Assembly (NCBI GenBank): GCA_964429875.1 | Contig: CAYSDL010000018.1 | Span: forward strand, 1-22,799 | Reading direction: 5' to 3' | Origin: CAYSDL01 sp964429875 | Lineage (GTDB): Bacteria; Fidelibacterota; Marinisomatia; SCGC-AAA003-L08; D37C17 | Length of the DNA stretch: 22,799 nt | Part shown: piece after piece, positions 16,642-22,799 of the stretch | Position numbering within the stretch: position 1 is the stretch's first letter | Layout of the letters: every line of letters starts with the position of its first letter | Notes under the pieces: generated by a model | Told to the model about the DNA's origin: nothing | The model's input: the letters and a program-made list of their open reading frames with translations, nothing else | The model's database searches: none | Made by a program: the position numbers and the translations under genes

Positions 16642-17067
16642 ATGAATATACTTGTAATAAATGGTCCAAATTTAAACCTTCTAGGAACAAGAAATCCTGA
16701 AATTTATGGAACAGAAACTCTTGAAGAGTTAATGATGTGGTTGGAAAATTCAACCGAATCAGCAGATCACAATTTCAAGTTTTATCAAAGTAATCATGAG
16801 GGAGAAATTATTGATATTTTACATGATGAAAGGCATTGGGCTGGAGGTATATTGATTAATGCTGGGGCATATTCACATTATTCATATGCCATTCGTGATG
16901 CTATTGACTCTATAAGCATTCCTACAATAGAGATCCATCTAAGTGATATAAATAAAAGAGAAAATTTTAGAAAACAATCTGTTTTATCCTCTGTTTGTCA
17001 AAATACAATTTCTGGTTTTGGAAAAAATAGTTATTTAAAAGGCCTCAAACTTTTAATTAAAAATTAA
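16642..17067 (+). CDS. aroQ: 3-dehydroquinate dehydratase, type II
   Basis: Dehydrates 3-dehydroquinate to 3-dehydroshikimate. It has 141 residues, normal for the dodecameric type II enzyme. 'INGPNLNLLGTRNPEIYG' (6-23) contains Arg17 and the catalytic Tyr22 of the mobile loop. 'QSNHEGEIID' (49-58), 'INAGAYSHYSYAIRDA' and 'EIHLSDI' with the catalytic-type histidine complete the site. The common 'NPGAY' is 'NAGAY' here. It is the last gene of the men-aro run, starting 4 bp after aroB. Its TAA stop is at 17065-17067, directly before gap 2, and the gene itself is complete. Confidence 0.95.
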   Translation: MNILVINGPNLNLLGTRNPEIYGTETLEELMMWLENSTESADHNFKFYQSNHEGEIIDILHDERHWAGGILINAGAYSHYSYAIRDAIDSISIPTIEIHLSDINKRENFRKQSVLSSVCQNTISGFGKNSYLKGLKLLIKN

Positions 17068-17068
17068 T

Positions 17069-17168
17069 NNNNNNNNNNNNNNNNNNNNNNNNNNNNNNNN
17101 NNNNNNNNNNNNNNNNNNNNNNNNNNNNNNNNNNNNNNNNNNNNNNNNNNNNNNNNNNNNNNNNNNNN
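17069..17168. other. Assembly gap 2 (100 N)
   Basis: Exactly 100 N between the convergent aroQ and trhO. The bases before it end AAAAATTAAT and the bases after it begin AAAAATTAAT. If these ten bases are the same sequence read twice, the gap has no real content and both genes end cleanly there. Confidence 0.95.
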
Positions 17169-18198
17169 AAAAATTAATCAATTTTGGTTTAATGTTTTTT
17201 GATTTTTGAGCTGTGAATTGAATTTTTTCAGATTTAAACAATGCTGTTTGTTCTTCCTTTGGTAGTTTAATAAAATTACAACATTTTTCAGAGCAACATC
17301 CATCAAATTTTATTTTACAATTTTCACATTGCAAAAATAGGATATGGCAGCATTGATTTTTACAGTTAGTATGAATATTGGAAGGTGTTTTGCACTGATG
17401 ACAGTTAGAAATTACATCCTCAGTTATTTTTTCTCCCATTCGATGATCAAAGACAAAGTTTTTACCAATGAATTTAGATTTTTCTTTATTTTCTTTTATT
17501 TCATGAGCATATTGAACAATTCCACCCTTTAATTGATTAACATCTTTAAAACCATGATGTATTAAATAAGAACTTGCTTTTTCACACCTAATACCTCCTG
17601 TACAATACATCAATATTTTGTCTTCTTTATGATTTTCTAATAATCTTTTTACTTCAGGGAGTAATTCTTGAGATCGTTCCACATCCGGGATAATGGCATT
17701 TTCAAATTTACCTATTTCACCTTCGTAGTAATTTCGCATATCAACAACAATAGCACCATCTTTAATAGCATTATTAAAATCCAAACTATTTAAATGATTG
17801 CCTGTTTTATTAATATTATATTCATCTATGGCTATTTTATATGCCACTATTTCTTGTTTTATTTTTATAGTTAATTTTAAAAATGAGGTTCCTTCGATGA
17901 CAGCTATTTTAAGTTGGATTTTTTCAAACTCTTTAAATGAAAAAATAATTTTTTTAAAACTATTAAGGTTATGCTCAGGAATACTAATTTGTGCATTAAT
18001 TCCTTCTGAAGCTATATAAACTCTTCCTAAAATACCAATCTCATTAAATTTTACAAATAATTCATCCCTTAAGTTTTCTATGTCTGATAATTCAACATAT
18101 TTATAAAATGATAGTGTTATTCTTTTAAAATTTTCTTTACTCAAATCTTCTTCACATTGAGCTTTGTTTTTTTGATTATATAGTAGTTTATTATTCAT
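17169..18198 (-). CDS. trhO: tRNA uridine(34) hydroxylase, rhodanese-domain (TrhO/YceA family)
   Basis: Oxygen-dependent hydroxylase of U34 in certain tRNAs, on the route to 5-methoxy- and 5-carboxymethoxyuridine. About 343 residues are visible and match the whole family layout. An N-terminal acylphosphatase-like domain contains 'GRVYIASEGINAQISIP' (58-74). A rhodanese domain with 'MYCTGGIRCEKASSYL' carries the active Cys199 and Cys205, and a C-terminal cysteine cluster (266-307, e.g. 'CHQCK', 'CENC', 'GCCSEKC') follows. The visible chain is about the full length of the E. coli protein (350), so little or nothing is missing at the gap. It starts with ATG 18198, 24 bp from the divergent neighbour, with no Shine-Dalgarno. 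Confidence 0.93.
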
Positions 18199-18222
18199 AT
18201 ATTTTTAAATTCTGTGAATTTA

Positions 18223-18705
18223 ATGATTAAGCACAGCCAAAAAATAATAATAAATTCTGATATTCATAAAGTTTGGTTTTTTATGATTGATTTATCCAGA
18301 AGTTTAATTTTTGATAAATATTATAAAAAAATTGTTCTAGAATCAAACTATATTGTTAATGACAAGCTTAAATTTAATGTAGCTGTTAAATACCTTAATT
18401 TAGCTCAATTAAATGCTAAGATTGTTTCTATTCATGCACCAAAAGAAATTATATTTCAATTTAAAGGAAATTCAAAAAATATATATTCACATAAAAAAAT
18501 ATTTAAAATAGAGAAATTCAAAGATAAAACCATATTGTATTATTATAATGAAGGAACTTTTAATTCTAAATTTTATGATATGTTTTTTTATTATTTAATT
18601 AAATCTGCAAACATTAATGAAATAAAATATATTAAAAAAGCTATTGAGTCTACTGATACATATTTTAATAGTTCAGAACTTAAGGCTGTTAGCAATTATA
18701 AATAA
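18223..18705 (+). CDS. Small SRPBCC-like (START/polyketide-cyclase fold) protein, hypothetical
   Basis: A protein of about 160 residues without a signal peptide. The opening 'HSQKIIINSDIHKVWFFMID' looks like the first strand and helix of the SRPBCC ligand-binding fold, where a strand is followed by a Val/Trp-containing helix. Alternating strands ('LNAKIVSIHAPKEIIFQF', 'KTILYYYNEGTF') and a long C-terminal helix ('INEIKYIKKAIESTDTYF') agree. No catalytic motif is visible, so ligand and role are unknown. A GTG three codons earlier (18214) is in frame; ATG 18223 is preferred because the fold starts straight after it. The gene is Lys/Ile/Asn-rich like its surroundings. It lies between trhO and tig, and neither suggests a function. 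Confidence 0.6.
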   Translation: MIKHSQKIIINSDIHKVWFFMIDLSRSLIFDKYYKKIVLESNYIVNDKLKFNVAVKYLNLAQLNAKIVSIHAPKEIIFQFKGNSKNIYSHKKIFKIEKFKDKTILYYYNEGTFNSKFYDMFFYYLIKSANINEIKYIKKAIESTDTYFNSSELKAVSNYK

Positions 18706-18760
18706 TAGTAATAAAAATATTATAAAACATTAAATTTTGCCTATATAAATTCAGAGAAAA
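18706..18760 (+). promoter_or_regulatory. Possible promoter for tig-clpP-clpX
   Basis: The 55-bp spacer before tig contains TATAAA at 18744-18749, a -10-like box, but no convincing -35. AGAGA at 18753-18757 could act as a weak ribosome binding site. The high A/T content makes chance matches likely. Confidence 0.22.
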
Positions 18761-20050
18761 ATGAAATTAGATTTAAAACAAAATAATGATTATGAAAGAA
18801 CGCTTCATATTGAATTATCCTGGGAAGACATTAAGAGTGATTATTATAAAGAATACAAAAAAGCGAAATTAAATTATCAAATACCAGGTTTTAGAAAAGG
18901 AAAGGTTCCAGATAATATTTTAAGAAAAAATATTGGACCTTCTATTGATGCTCAATTTGTAGATAAGTTTGTTAATGTTTATTATAAAAAAGCATTAGAT
19001 GATTTAAAGATTATTCCTGTTAATCAGGGGCAAATAATGAACATTGATTTTAAAGAGTTTTCTGATTTAAAGTATGCCATTACATTTGAAGTAAAACCAG
19101 ATTTTAAAATGCCATCATATCAGAAAAAAATAAAAATTAAAACTAATAAATATATTGCTAACAATAAAGATGTAGAAGAATCTTTAAGTCGATTTCAAGC
19201 ACAACATGCAAAAGCAAAAACAGTTGACGGACCTATTAAAAAGAACCACTTTATTTATGCAGATTTTAATAAGCTAGATGATTCTAAAAATATTATTGAA
19301 AATAGTATAATTAAGAATCATTACATTAAAATAGGAGAAGGCTTATTTACTGGGAAATTAGAAAAAAAGTTTATTGGCAAAAAGGCAGGGGATATTATTG
19401 ATGCTAAAATTGAACAAGATAGCGGCTCAGTAAGCTACAGAATAAAAATTAATAAAATAGAAGAGCAAATTTTACCAAACATTAATGATGATTTTGCCAA
19501 AATTATTGATCCTGAAGTCAAAACAATAAAATCACTAAGTAATAAAATTTTGTCAAATATTCAGAATAATTTAGATAATGAAAATAAAAAAGAGTTTAAT
19601 AATAAAATAATTGATTTTTTTGTTGATAAGACAAAAATAAATATTCCTAAATCTATACTAAAAAATTATGAAGAGCATTTAAATAATCAATATAAAGAAA
19701 AATTTAGCTCACAGGGGCAAACATATGATGAAAATAAATTTTCAAAAGAGATAAAAGAAACAGCATCTAAAACTGCAAAGTGGCATATGGTTAGAGAAAA
19801 AATTATTAATGATGAAAATATAAAAATATCATCAAAAGAAATAGATCAATTCATAAGTGATGCTATTCAAAAGAACCCTGAGCATAAAAAGGAAATCAAA
19901 AAACATTATAGTGAAAATAATAATAGATTTAATTTACATGAAGAGATTCTTAATAATAAATTATTTGAGTTATTAGAAAATTATTTTGTCAATCAAGTCA
20001 AAGAAAGTTCAACTGATAAACTAAGAAAAGATAAAAAGGGAGTAAAATAA
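18761..20050 (+). CDS. tig: Trigger factor
   Basis: Ribosome-associated chaperone that meets nascent chains at the exit tunnel. It has 429 residues, the standard length. The ribosome-binding loop 'GFRKGKVP' is at 43-50, the same place as in E. coli (FRK 44-46). A middle region (about 150-240, ending 'SYRIKINKIEEQILP') corresponds to the FKBP-type prolyl isomerase domain but is divergent, with few of the aromatic active-site residues visible, so isomerase activity may be weak. The C-terminal Lys/Asn-rich helical arms fill 250-429. Its TAA stop overlaps the clpP ATG (TAATG). The order tig-clpP-clpX is widely conserved and supports the assignment. Confidence 0.95.
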   Translation: MKLDLKQNNDYERTLHIELSWEDIKSDYYKEYKKAKLNYQIPGFRKGKVPDNILRKNIGPSIDAQFVDKFVNVYYKKALDDLKIIPVNQGQIMNIDFKEFSDLKYAITFEVKPDFKMPSYQKKIKIKTNKYIANNKDVEESLSRFQAQHAKAKTVDGPIKKNHFIYADFNKLDDSKNIIENSIIKNHYIKIGEGLFTGKLEKKFIGKKAGDIIDAKIEQDSGSVSYRIKINKIEEQILPNINDDFAKIIDPEVKTIKSLSNKILSNIQNNLDNENKKEFNNKIIDFFVDKTKINIPKSILKNYEEHLNNQYKEKFSSQGQTYDENKFSKEIKETASKTAKWHMVREKIINDENIKISSKEIDQFISDAIQKNPEHKKEIKKHYSENNNRFNLHEEILNNKLFELLENYFVNQVKESSTDKLRKDKKGVK

Positions 20051-20655
20051 TGGAAGCACCAAAAAATCTTATTCCAATGGTTGTGGAACAAACTGCTAAC
20101 GGTGAAAGAGCTTTTGATATATATTCAAGATTATTAAAGGAAAGAATTATTTTTTTAGGAACGCCTATTGATGATTATGTCAGCAGCCTACTTATAGCTC
20201 AACTTTTATTTCTAGAGGCAGAAGACCCTAAGCAGGATATCTATATGTATATAAATAGTCCAGGGGGAGTTATTACTTCTGGTTTTGGAATTTTAGATAC
20301 AATGCAATATATAAAACCAGATATAGTGACAATTTGCATGGGGCAGGCAGCAAGTATGGCTTCTGTATTACTTAGTGCAGGGGCAAAGGGAAAAAGAATG
20401 GCTCTGGAAAACTCAAGAATAATGATACATCAGCCATTAGGAGGAACATCTGGTCAAGCGACAGATATAGAAATCTATACTAAAGAAATTCTTTTTTTAA
20501 GGGAAAAACTAAACAAAATTTTAAGTGAAAACACAGGTCAATCTATTAAGACAATTGAAAAAGATACAAACAGAGATAATTTTATGTCAGCTGAGATAGC
20601 AGAAAAATATGGACTTATAGATGAAATAGTATCTTCAAAAAACAGAAAAAAATGA
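20050..20655 (+). CDS. clpP: ATP-dependent Clp protease proteolytic subunit
   Basis: Serine protease that forms the double-heptamer chamber used by ClpX. It has 201 residues. The catalytic triad is intact: Ser102 in 'GQAASMAS', His127 in 'MIHQPLGG' and Asp176 in 'DTNRDNFMSA', with the same spacings as Ser97/His122/Asp171 in E. coli. 'YINSPGGVITSG' (67-78) forms the oxyanion region. The N-terminus 'MEAPKNLIPMVVEQTANGER' keeps the 'IPMVVEQ' processing and axial-loop region. The gene is coupled to tig by a 1-base overlap and to clpX by 4 bases, so the protease and unfoldase are probably made together. Confidence 0.97.
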   Translation: MEAPKNLIPMVVEQTANGERAFDIYSRLLKERIIFLGTPIDDYVSSLLIAQLLFLEAEDPKQDIYMYINSPGGVITSGFGILDTMQYIKPDIVTICMGQAASMASVLLSAGAKGKRMALENSRIMIHQPLGGTSGQATDIEIYTKEILFLREKLNKILSENTGQSIKTIEKDTNRDNFMSAEIAEKYGLIDEIVSSKNRKK

Positions 20656-21869
20656 CTTCTGCTACAAAACTAAATATATGCTGCTCTTTTTGTCGTTTAG
20701 GACAAAATGATGTCAAACTTTTAATTGAGGGACACTCAGCATATATTTGTAATAATTGTATAGAAAAATCATTTTTAGCACTAGAAGAAAGTAGTGCTGA
20801 TAATAAAAAAAATATTAGATCCCCCAAAGCTTTAAAAAAAGAATTAGATAAATATATTATAGGGCATGATAAAGCAAAAAAAACAGTATCAGTTGCAGTG
20901 TACAATCACTACAAAAGATTAGCTAATATTGAATCTAAAAATAATATTAATCTAGAAAAGAGTAATATTTTATTACTAGGATCTACTGGAACTGGGAAAA
21001 CTTTATTAGCAAAAACTCTTGCAAAAATTTTAAATGTTCCTTTTGTAATTGCAGATGCTACTGTCTTAACTGAAGCAGGCTATGTTGGTGAAGATGTTGA
21101 AAATATTTTAGTCAGATTATATCATGAAGCAGGGTATGATCTTGAGAAAACTCAAAAAGGCATTGTTTATATTGATGAAATAGATAAAATTTCTAAAAAA
21201 GATATGAACCAATCTATCACAAGAGATGTATCTGGAGAAGGAGTCCAACAATCTTTATTAAAAATTATAGAAGGAACAATTGCAAATATTCCTCCTGAAG
21301 GAGGGAGAAAACATCCTGAACAACTTTTAATTAAAATTGATACAACAAACATTTTATTTATTTGTGGCGGAACTTTTGATGGTATCTCCAAAATTATTGA
21401 TAAAAGATCAAAAGGAGGTGGTATTGGTTTTGATAGAAAAATAGTATCAAGAAATGAAAATCCAAATGTTTTATTAGATATTCGTCATGAAGATATAATT
21501 AATTATGGCTTTATTCCTGAACTTGTAGGCAGATTACAAGTATTATCCCCTCTTGAAATGTTAACAAAAAAATCGATGAAACTTATTTTAATAAAACCAA
21601 AAAATTCAATTATTAAACAGTATCAACATTTATTTTCTTTAGATAATGTAAAATTAAGTTTCACTGATAATGCGATAAATATAATTGTTGATAAAGCAAT
21701 CAAAAGAAATACAGGCGCTCGTGCATTACGTTCGATACTTGAAGAAGTAATGTTAGAAATTATGTATGAAATTCCCTCATTAAAAAAAGTCAAATCTTGC
21801 ACAATAAATTCAGCTGTTATTTTAAAGAATAAGAAACCTCAAATTACTTATTTTAAAAAAACAGCATAA
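20652..21869 (+). CDS. clpX: ATP-dependent Clp protease ATP-binding subunit ClpX
   Basis: AAA+ unfoldase that feeds substrates into ClpP. It has 405 residues. An N-terminal zinc-binding domain has Cys11, Cys14, Cys33 and Cys36 ('CSFC', 'CNNC'). Walker A is 'GSTGTGKT' at 110-117 (usually GPTGxGKT), pore loop 1 is 'GYVG' at 143-146, Walker B is 'IVYIDEIDK' at 171-179 and pore loop 'GGRKHP' is at 217-222. The ClpP-docking 'IGF' is at 258-260, the arginine finger region is 'GRLQV', and sensor 2 is 'TGARALRS' near 354-361. All working parts are present, so it should be functional with the adjacent ClpP. It is the last gene of the tig-clpP-clpX run; no clear hairpin terminator follows. Confidence 0.97.
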   Translation: MTSATKLNICCSFCRLGQNDVKLLIEGHSAYICNNCIEKSFLALEESSADNKKNIRSPKALKKELDKYIIGHDKAKKTVSVAVYNHYKRLANIESKNNINLEKSNILLLGSTGTGKTLLAKTLAKILNVPFVIADATVLTEAGYVGEDVENILVRLYHEAGYDLEKTQKGIVYIDEIDKISKKDMNQSITRDVSGEGVQQSLLKIIEGTIANIPPEGGRKHPEQLLIKIDTTNILFICGGTFDGISKIIDKRSKGGGIGFDRKIVSRNENPNVLLDIRHEDIINYGFIPELVGRLQVLSPLEMLTKKSMKLILIKPKNSIIKQYQHLFSLDNVKLSFTDNAINIIVDKAIKRNTGARALRSILEEVMLEIMYEIPSLKKVKSCTINSAVILKNKKPQITYFKKTA

Positions 21870-21918
21870 AAAATAATTTAAACATAACTATTTTATAAAA
21901 TTTTCGTATATTTAAGAC

Positions 21919-21933
21919 CCTCTATTTAGAGGA
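21919..21933 (+). promoter_or_regulatory. Small stem-loop touching a Shine-Dalgarno
   Basis: CCTCT (about 21919-21923) can pair with AGAGG (21928-21932) around a four-base loop. The 3' arm runs into the AGGAGG ribosome binding site of the tiny downstream ORF, so folding would partly hide it. The stem is only five pairs, so stability is uncertain, and it has no T-tract to act as a terminator. Confidence 0.3.
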
Positions 21934-21939
21934 GGAGGA

Positions 21940-22011
21940 ATGAGTAATATTTTATATATTATTTATTTTGTTACATTAATAAACATCAATTATGTTGAAT
22001 GCATCACATAA
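21940..22011 (+). CDS. Putative 23-residue hydrophobic peptide or leader ORF
   Basis: ATG at 21940 reads 23 codons (MSNILYIIYFVTLININYVE then three more) to a TAA at 22009-22011. It is preceded by AGGAGGAGGA, one of the strongest ribosome binding sites in the window, where most real genes have none. The peptide is mostly hydrophobic and could be a membrane peptide, an upstream leader for the secreted protein 81 bp downstream, or a chance frame. Nothing recognisable is encoded. The 223-bp spacer after clpX (21870-22092) otherwise contains only A/T-rich sequence. Confidence 0.35.
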   Translation: MSNILYIIYFVTLININYVECIT

Positions 22012-22092
22012 TTATTGTATGTTTATATGTAATTTTGTTCAAATTTAGATTTTTAAAAATTAATTAATATTGGCTTCAATTAGGAGGAAAAA

Positions 22093-22799
22093 ATGATAAA
22101 GAATATTATAACTATTTTAACAGTATTTGTTTGTAGCTTCATTTATGCTCAAGATGTTACTTTATCTTTAGATGGTAATAATTTAAATTATTCATCTTCA
22201 GTAGATATTGCAGGATTTCAATTTAATCATGATGGATGTGTAACTGGGACATCTGGTGGTGAAGCTGCTAATGCAGGTTTTACAGTATCTGCTAGTGGAA
22301 CAGTAGTTCTTGGATTTTCATTTACAGGATCAGTTATTCCTGCAGGTGAAGGATTAACTCTAATAGTTCTTGATGGAACAGTTTCTGAAGACTGCTTAAG
22401 TGCATTTGTCTTTTCAGGTTTAGAGGGAGTACCATTAAGTTCAGAATGGTCAAATTCAGGTGGAGATGATGGTTCATGTGATGATGATGATGCAGATGGA
22501 ATTTGTGATGATGTGGATGATTGTGTAGGTGAATATGATGAATGTAACGTATGTAATGGTGATGGTCCAGAAGAAAATTATGATTGTGATGGCAACTGTG
22601 TAATAGATACAGATTGTGCTGGTGAATGTGGTGGCTCAGCTGTAGAAGATGAATGTGGTGTTTGTAATGGTGGAGGTATAGCAGATGGTGCATGTGACTG
22701 TGATGGGAATGTAGAAGATGAATGTGGTGAATGTGGTGGAGATAGTACAAGCTGCCAAGAAACAACTGTTAATGTTTTATATGATAGTGATGCGGATAT
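22093..22799 (+). CDS. Secreted protein with cohesin-like domain and Asp/Cys-rich repeats, 3' end outside window
   Basis: The frame is open from ATG 22093 to the window end (235 codons). AGGAGG lies 5 nt before the start. A signal peptide covers residues 1-19 and is probably cleaved before 'QDVTL'. Residues 21-120 look like a shortened cohesin-type beta sandwich: 'SSVDIAGFQFNHDG', 'GTVVLGFSFTGSVIPAGEG' and 'TLIVLDGT' follow the family's strand pattern. From about 124 it becomes Asp/Cys/Gly-rich ('DDDDADGICDDVDDC', 'ECNVCNGDG', 'DECGVCNGGG', 'DECGECGGD'), resembling thrombospondin type 3 calcium-binding repeats. The protein is extracellular or cell-surface. It may be structural, adhesive, or the opening of a larger enzyme; the visible part has no catalytic domain. 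Confidence 0.75.
   Translation, partial: MIKNIITILTVFVCSFIYAQDVTLSLDGNNLNYSSSVDIAGFQFNHDGCVTGTSGGEAANAGFTVSASGTVVLGFSFTGSVIPAGEGLTLIVLDGTVSEDCLSAFVFSGLEGVPLSSEWSNSGGDDGSCDDDDADGICDDVDDCVGEYDECNVCNGDGPEENYDCDGNCVIDTDCAGECGGSAVEDECGVCNGGGIADGACDCDGNVEDECGECGGDSTSCQETTVNVLYDSDAD

Noticed and set aside
17053..17168. A trhO C-terminus reading through the N run into the aroQ end
   Set aside because: That tail depends on the arbitrary 100-N length; merging the identical flanks gives an immediate stop at a normal family length.
21910..21945. Rho-independent terminator after clpX
   Set aside because: The only hairpin has five base pairs and is followed by GGAGGAGG instead of a T run, so it looks more like a translation element.
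22334..22765. A 143-codon open frame on the minus strand, very rich in His and Leu
   Set aside because: It is the exact antisense of the Asp/Cys-rich repeats of the secreted protein: GAT and GATG repeats read backwards give His codons. The sense strand has a signal peptide and a ribosome binding site.
1..22799. tRNA, rRNA, insertion sequence or prophage genes
   Set aside because: Intergenic spaces are too short for these, apart from 223 bp after clpX, where I see no cloverleaf or terminal inverted repeats; no transposase or integrase motif occurs in any frame I read.

Overview
Identity. This is a low-GC bacterial chromosome fragment with very dense coding. Three features suggest a marine member of the FCB superphylum, most probably Candidatus Marinimicrobia (SAR406) or a close relative. 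These are secreted proteins with Asp/Cys-rich repeats and 'GDLNNDSNINVVDIV'-type dockerin motifs, a short BirA with no DNA-binding domain, and a tRNA-guanine transglycosylase with a degenerate zinc site. The phylum call is inferred from protein style; there is no rRNA or marker tree in the window. Both long N runs are exactly 100 bases, so they are scaffold placeholders and this is a draft or metagenome assembly.

Left arm (1-7751, all minus strand). Transcription runs right to left. A secreted multidomain protein (dockerin, c-type heme, copper monooxygenase-like) comes first, then an M20D amidohydrolase coupled to it, a tiny Lys/Ala-repeat basic protein, tgt, the catalytic subunit of methylmalonyl-CoA mutase, birA, coaX, and the start of a DMT-family permease. 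Genes touch or overlap (TAATG or ATGA junctions), except for short spacers around the basic protein and tgt. mcmA1, birA and coaX are all tied to acyl-CoA and biotin metabolism.

Central arm (7807-17067, all plus strand). A divergent 55-bp spacer leads into menB-menA-menC-menE (late menaquinone synthesis). A glutamine amidotransferase of the PabA/TrpG type follows and is cut by gap 1. After the gap come aroA (5' end missing), aroE, aroC, aroK, aroB and aroQ. Together they make a 9.3-kb run holding most of the shikimate pathway plus a pathway that consumes its product, chorismate. DAHP synthase, menF, menD and menH are not visible.

Right arm (17169-22799). trhO (minus strand) converges on aroQ across gap 2, which may hide no sequence at all. 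trhO is divergent from a small SRPBCC-like protein with only 24 bp between starts. Then comes the conserved proteostasis set tig-clpP-clpX. A 223-bp spacer after clpX holds a tiny ORF with a strong ribosome binding site, and the window ends inside a secreted protein with a cohesin-like N-terminal domain and Asp/Cys-rich repeats.

No tRNA, rRNA, CRISPR array, transposase or phage gene was seen. Most of the window is ordinary core metabolism. The unusual items are the copper/heme/dockerin protein, the men-aro supercluster, the zinc-site loss in Tgt, the 15-bp repeat-coded tail of the basic protein, and what the two gaps do or do not hide.
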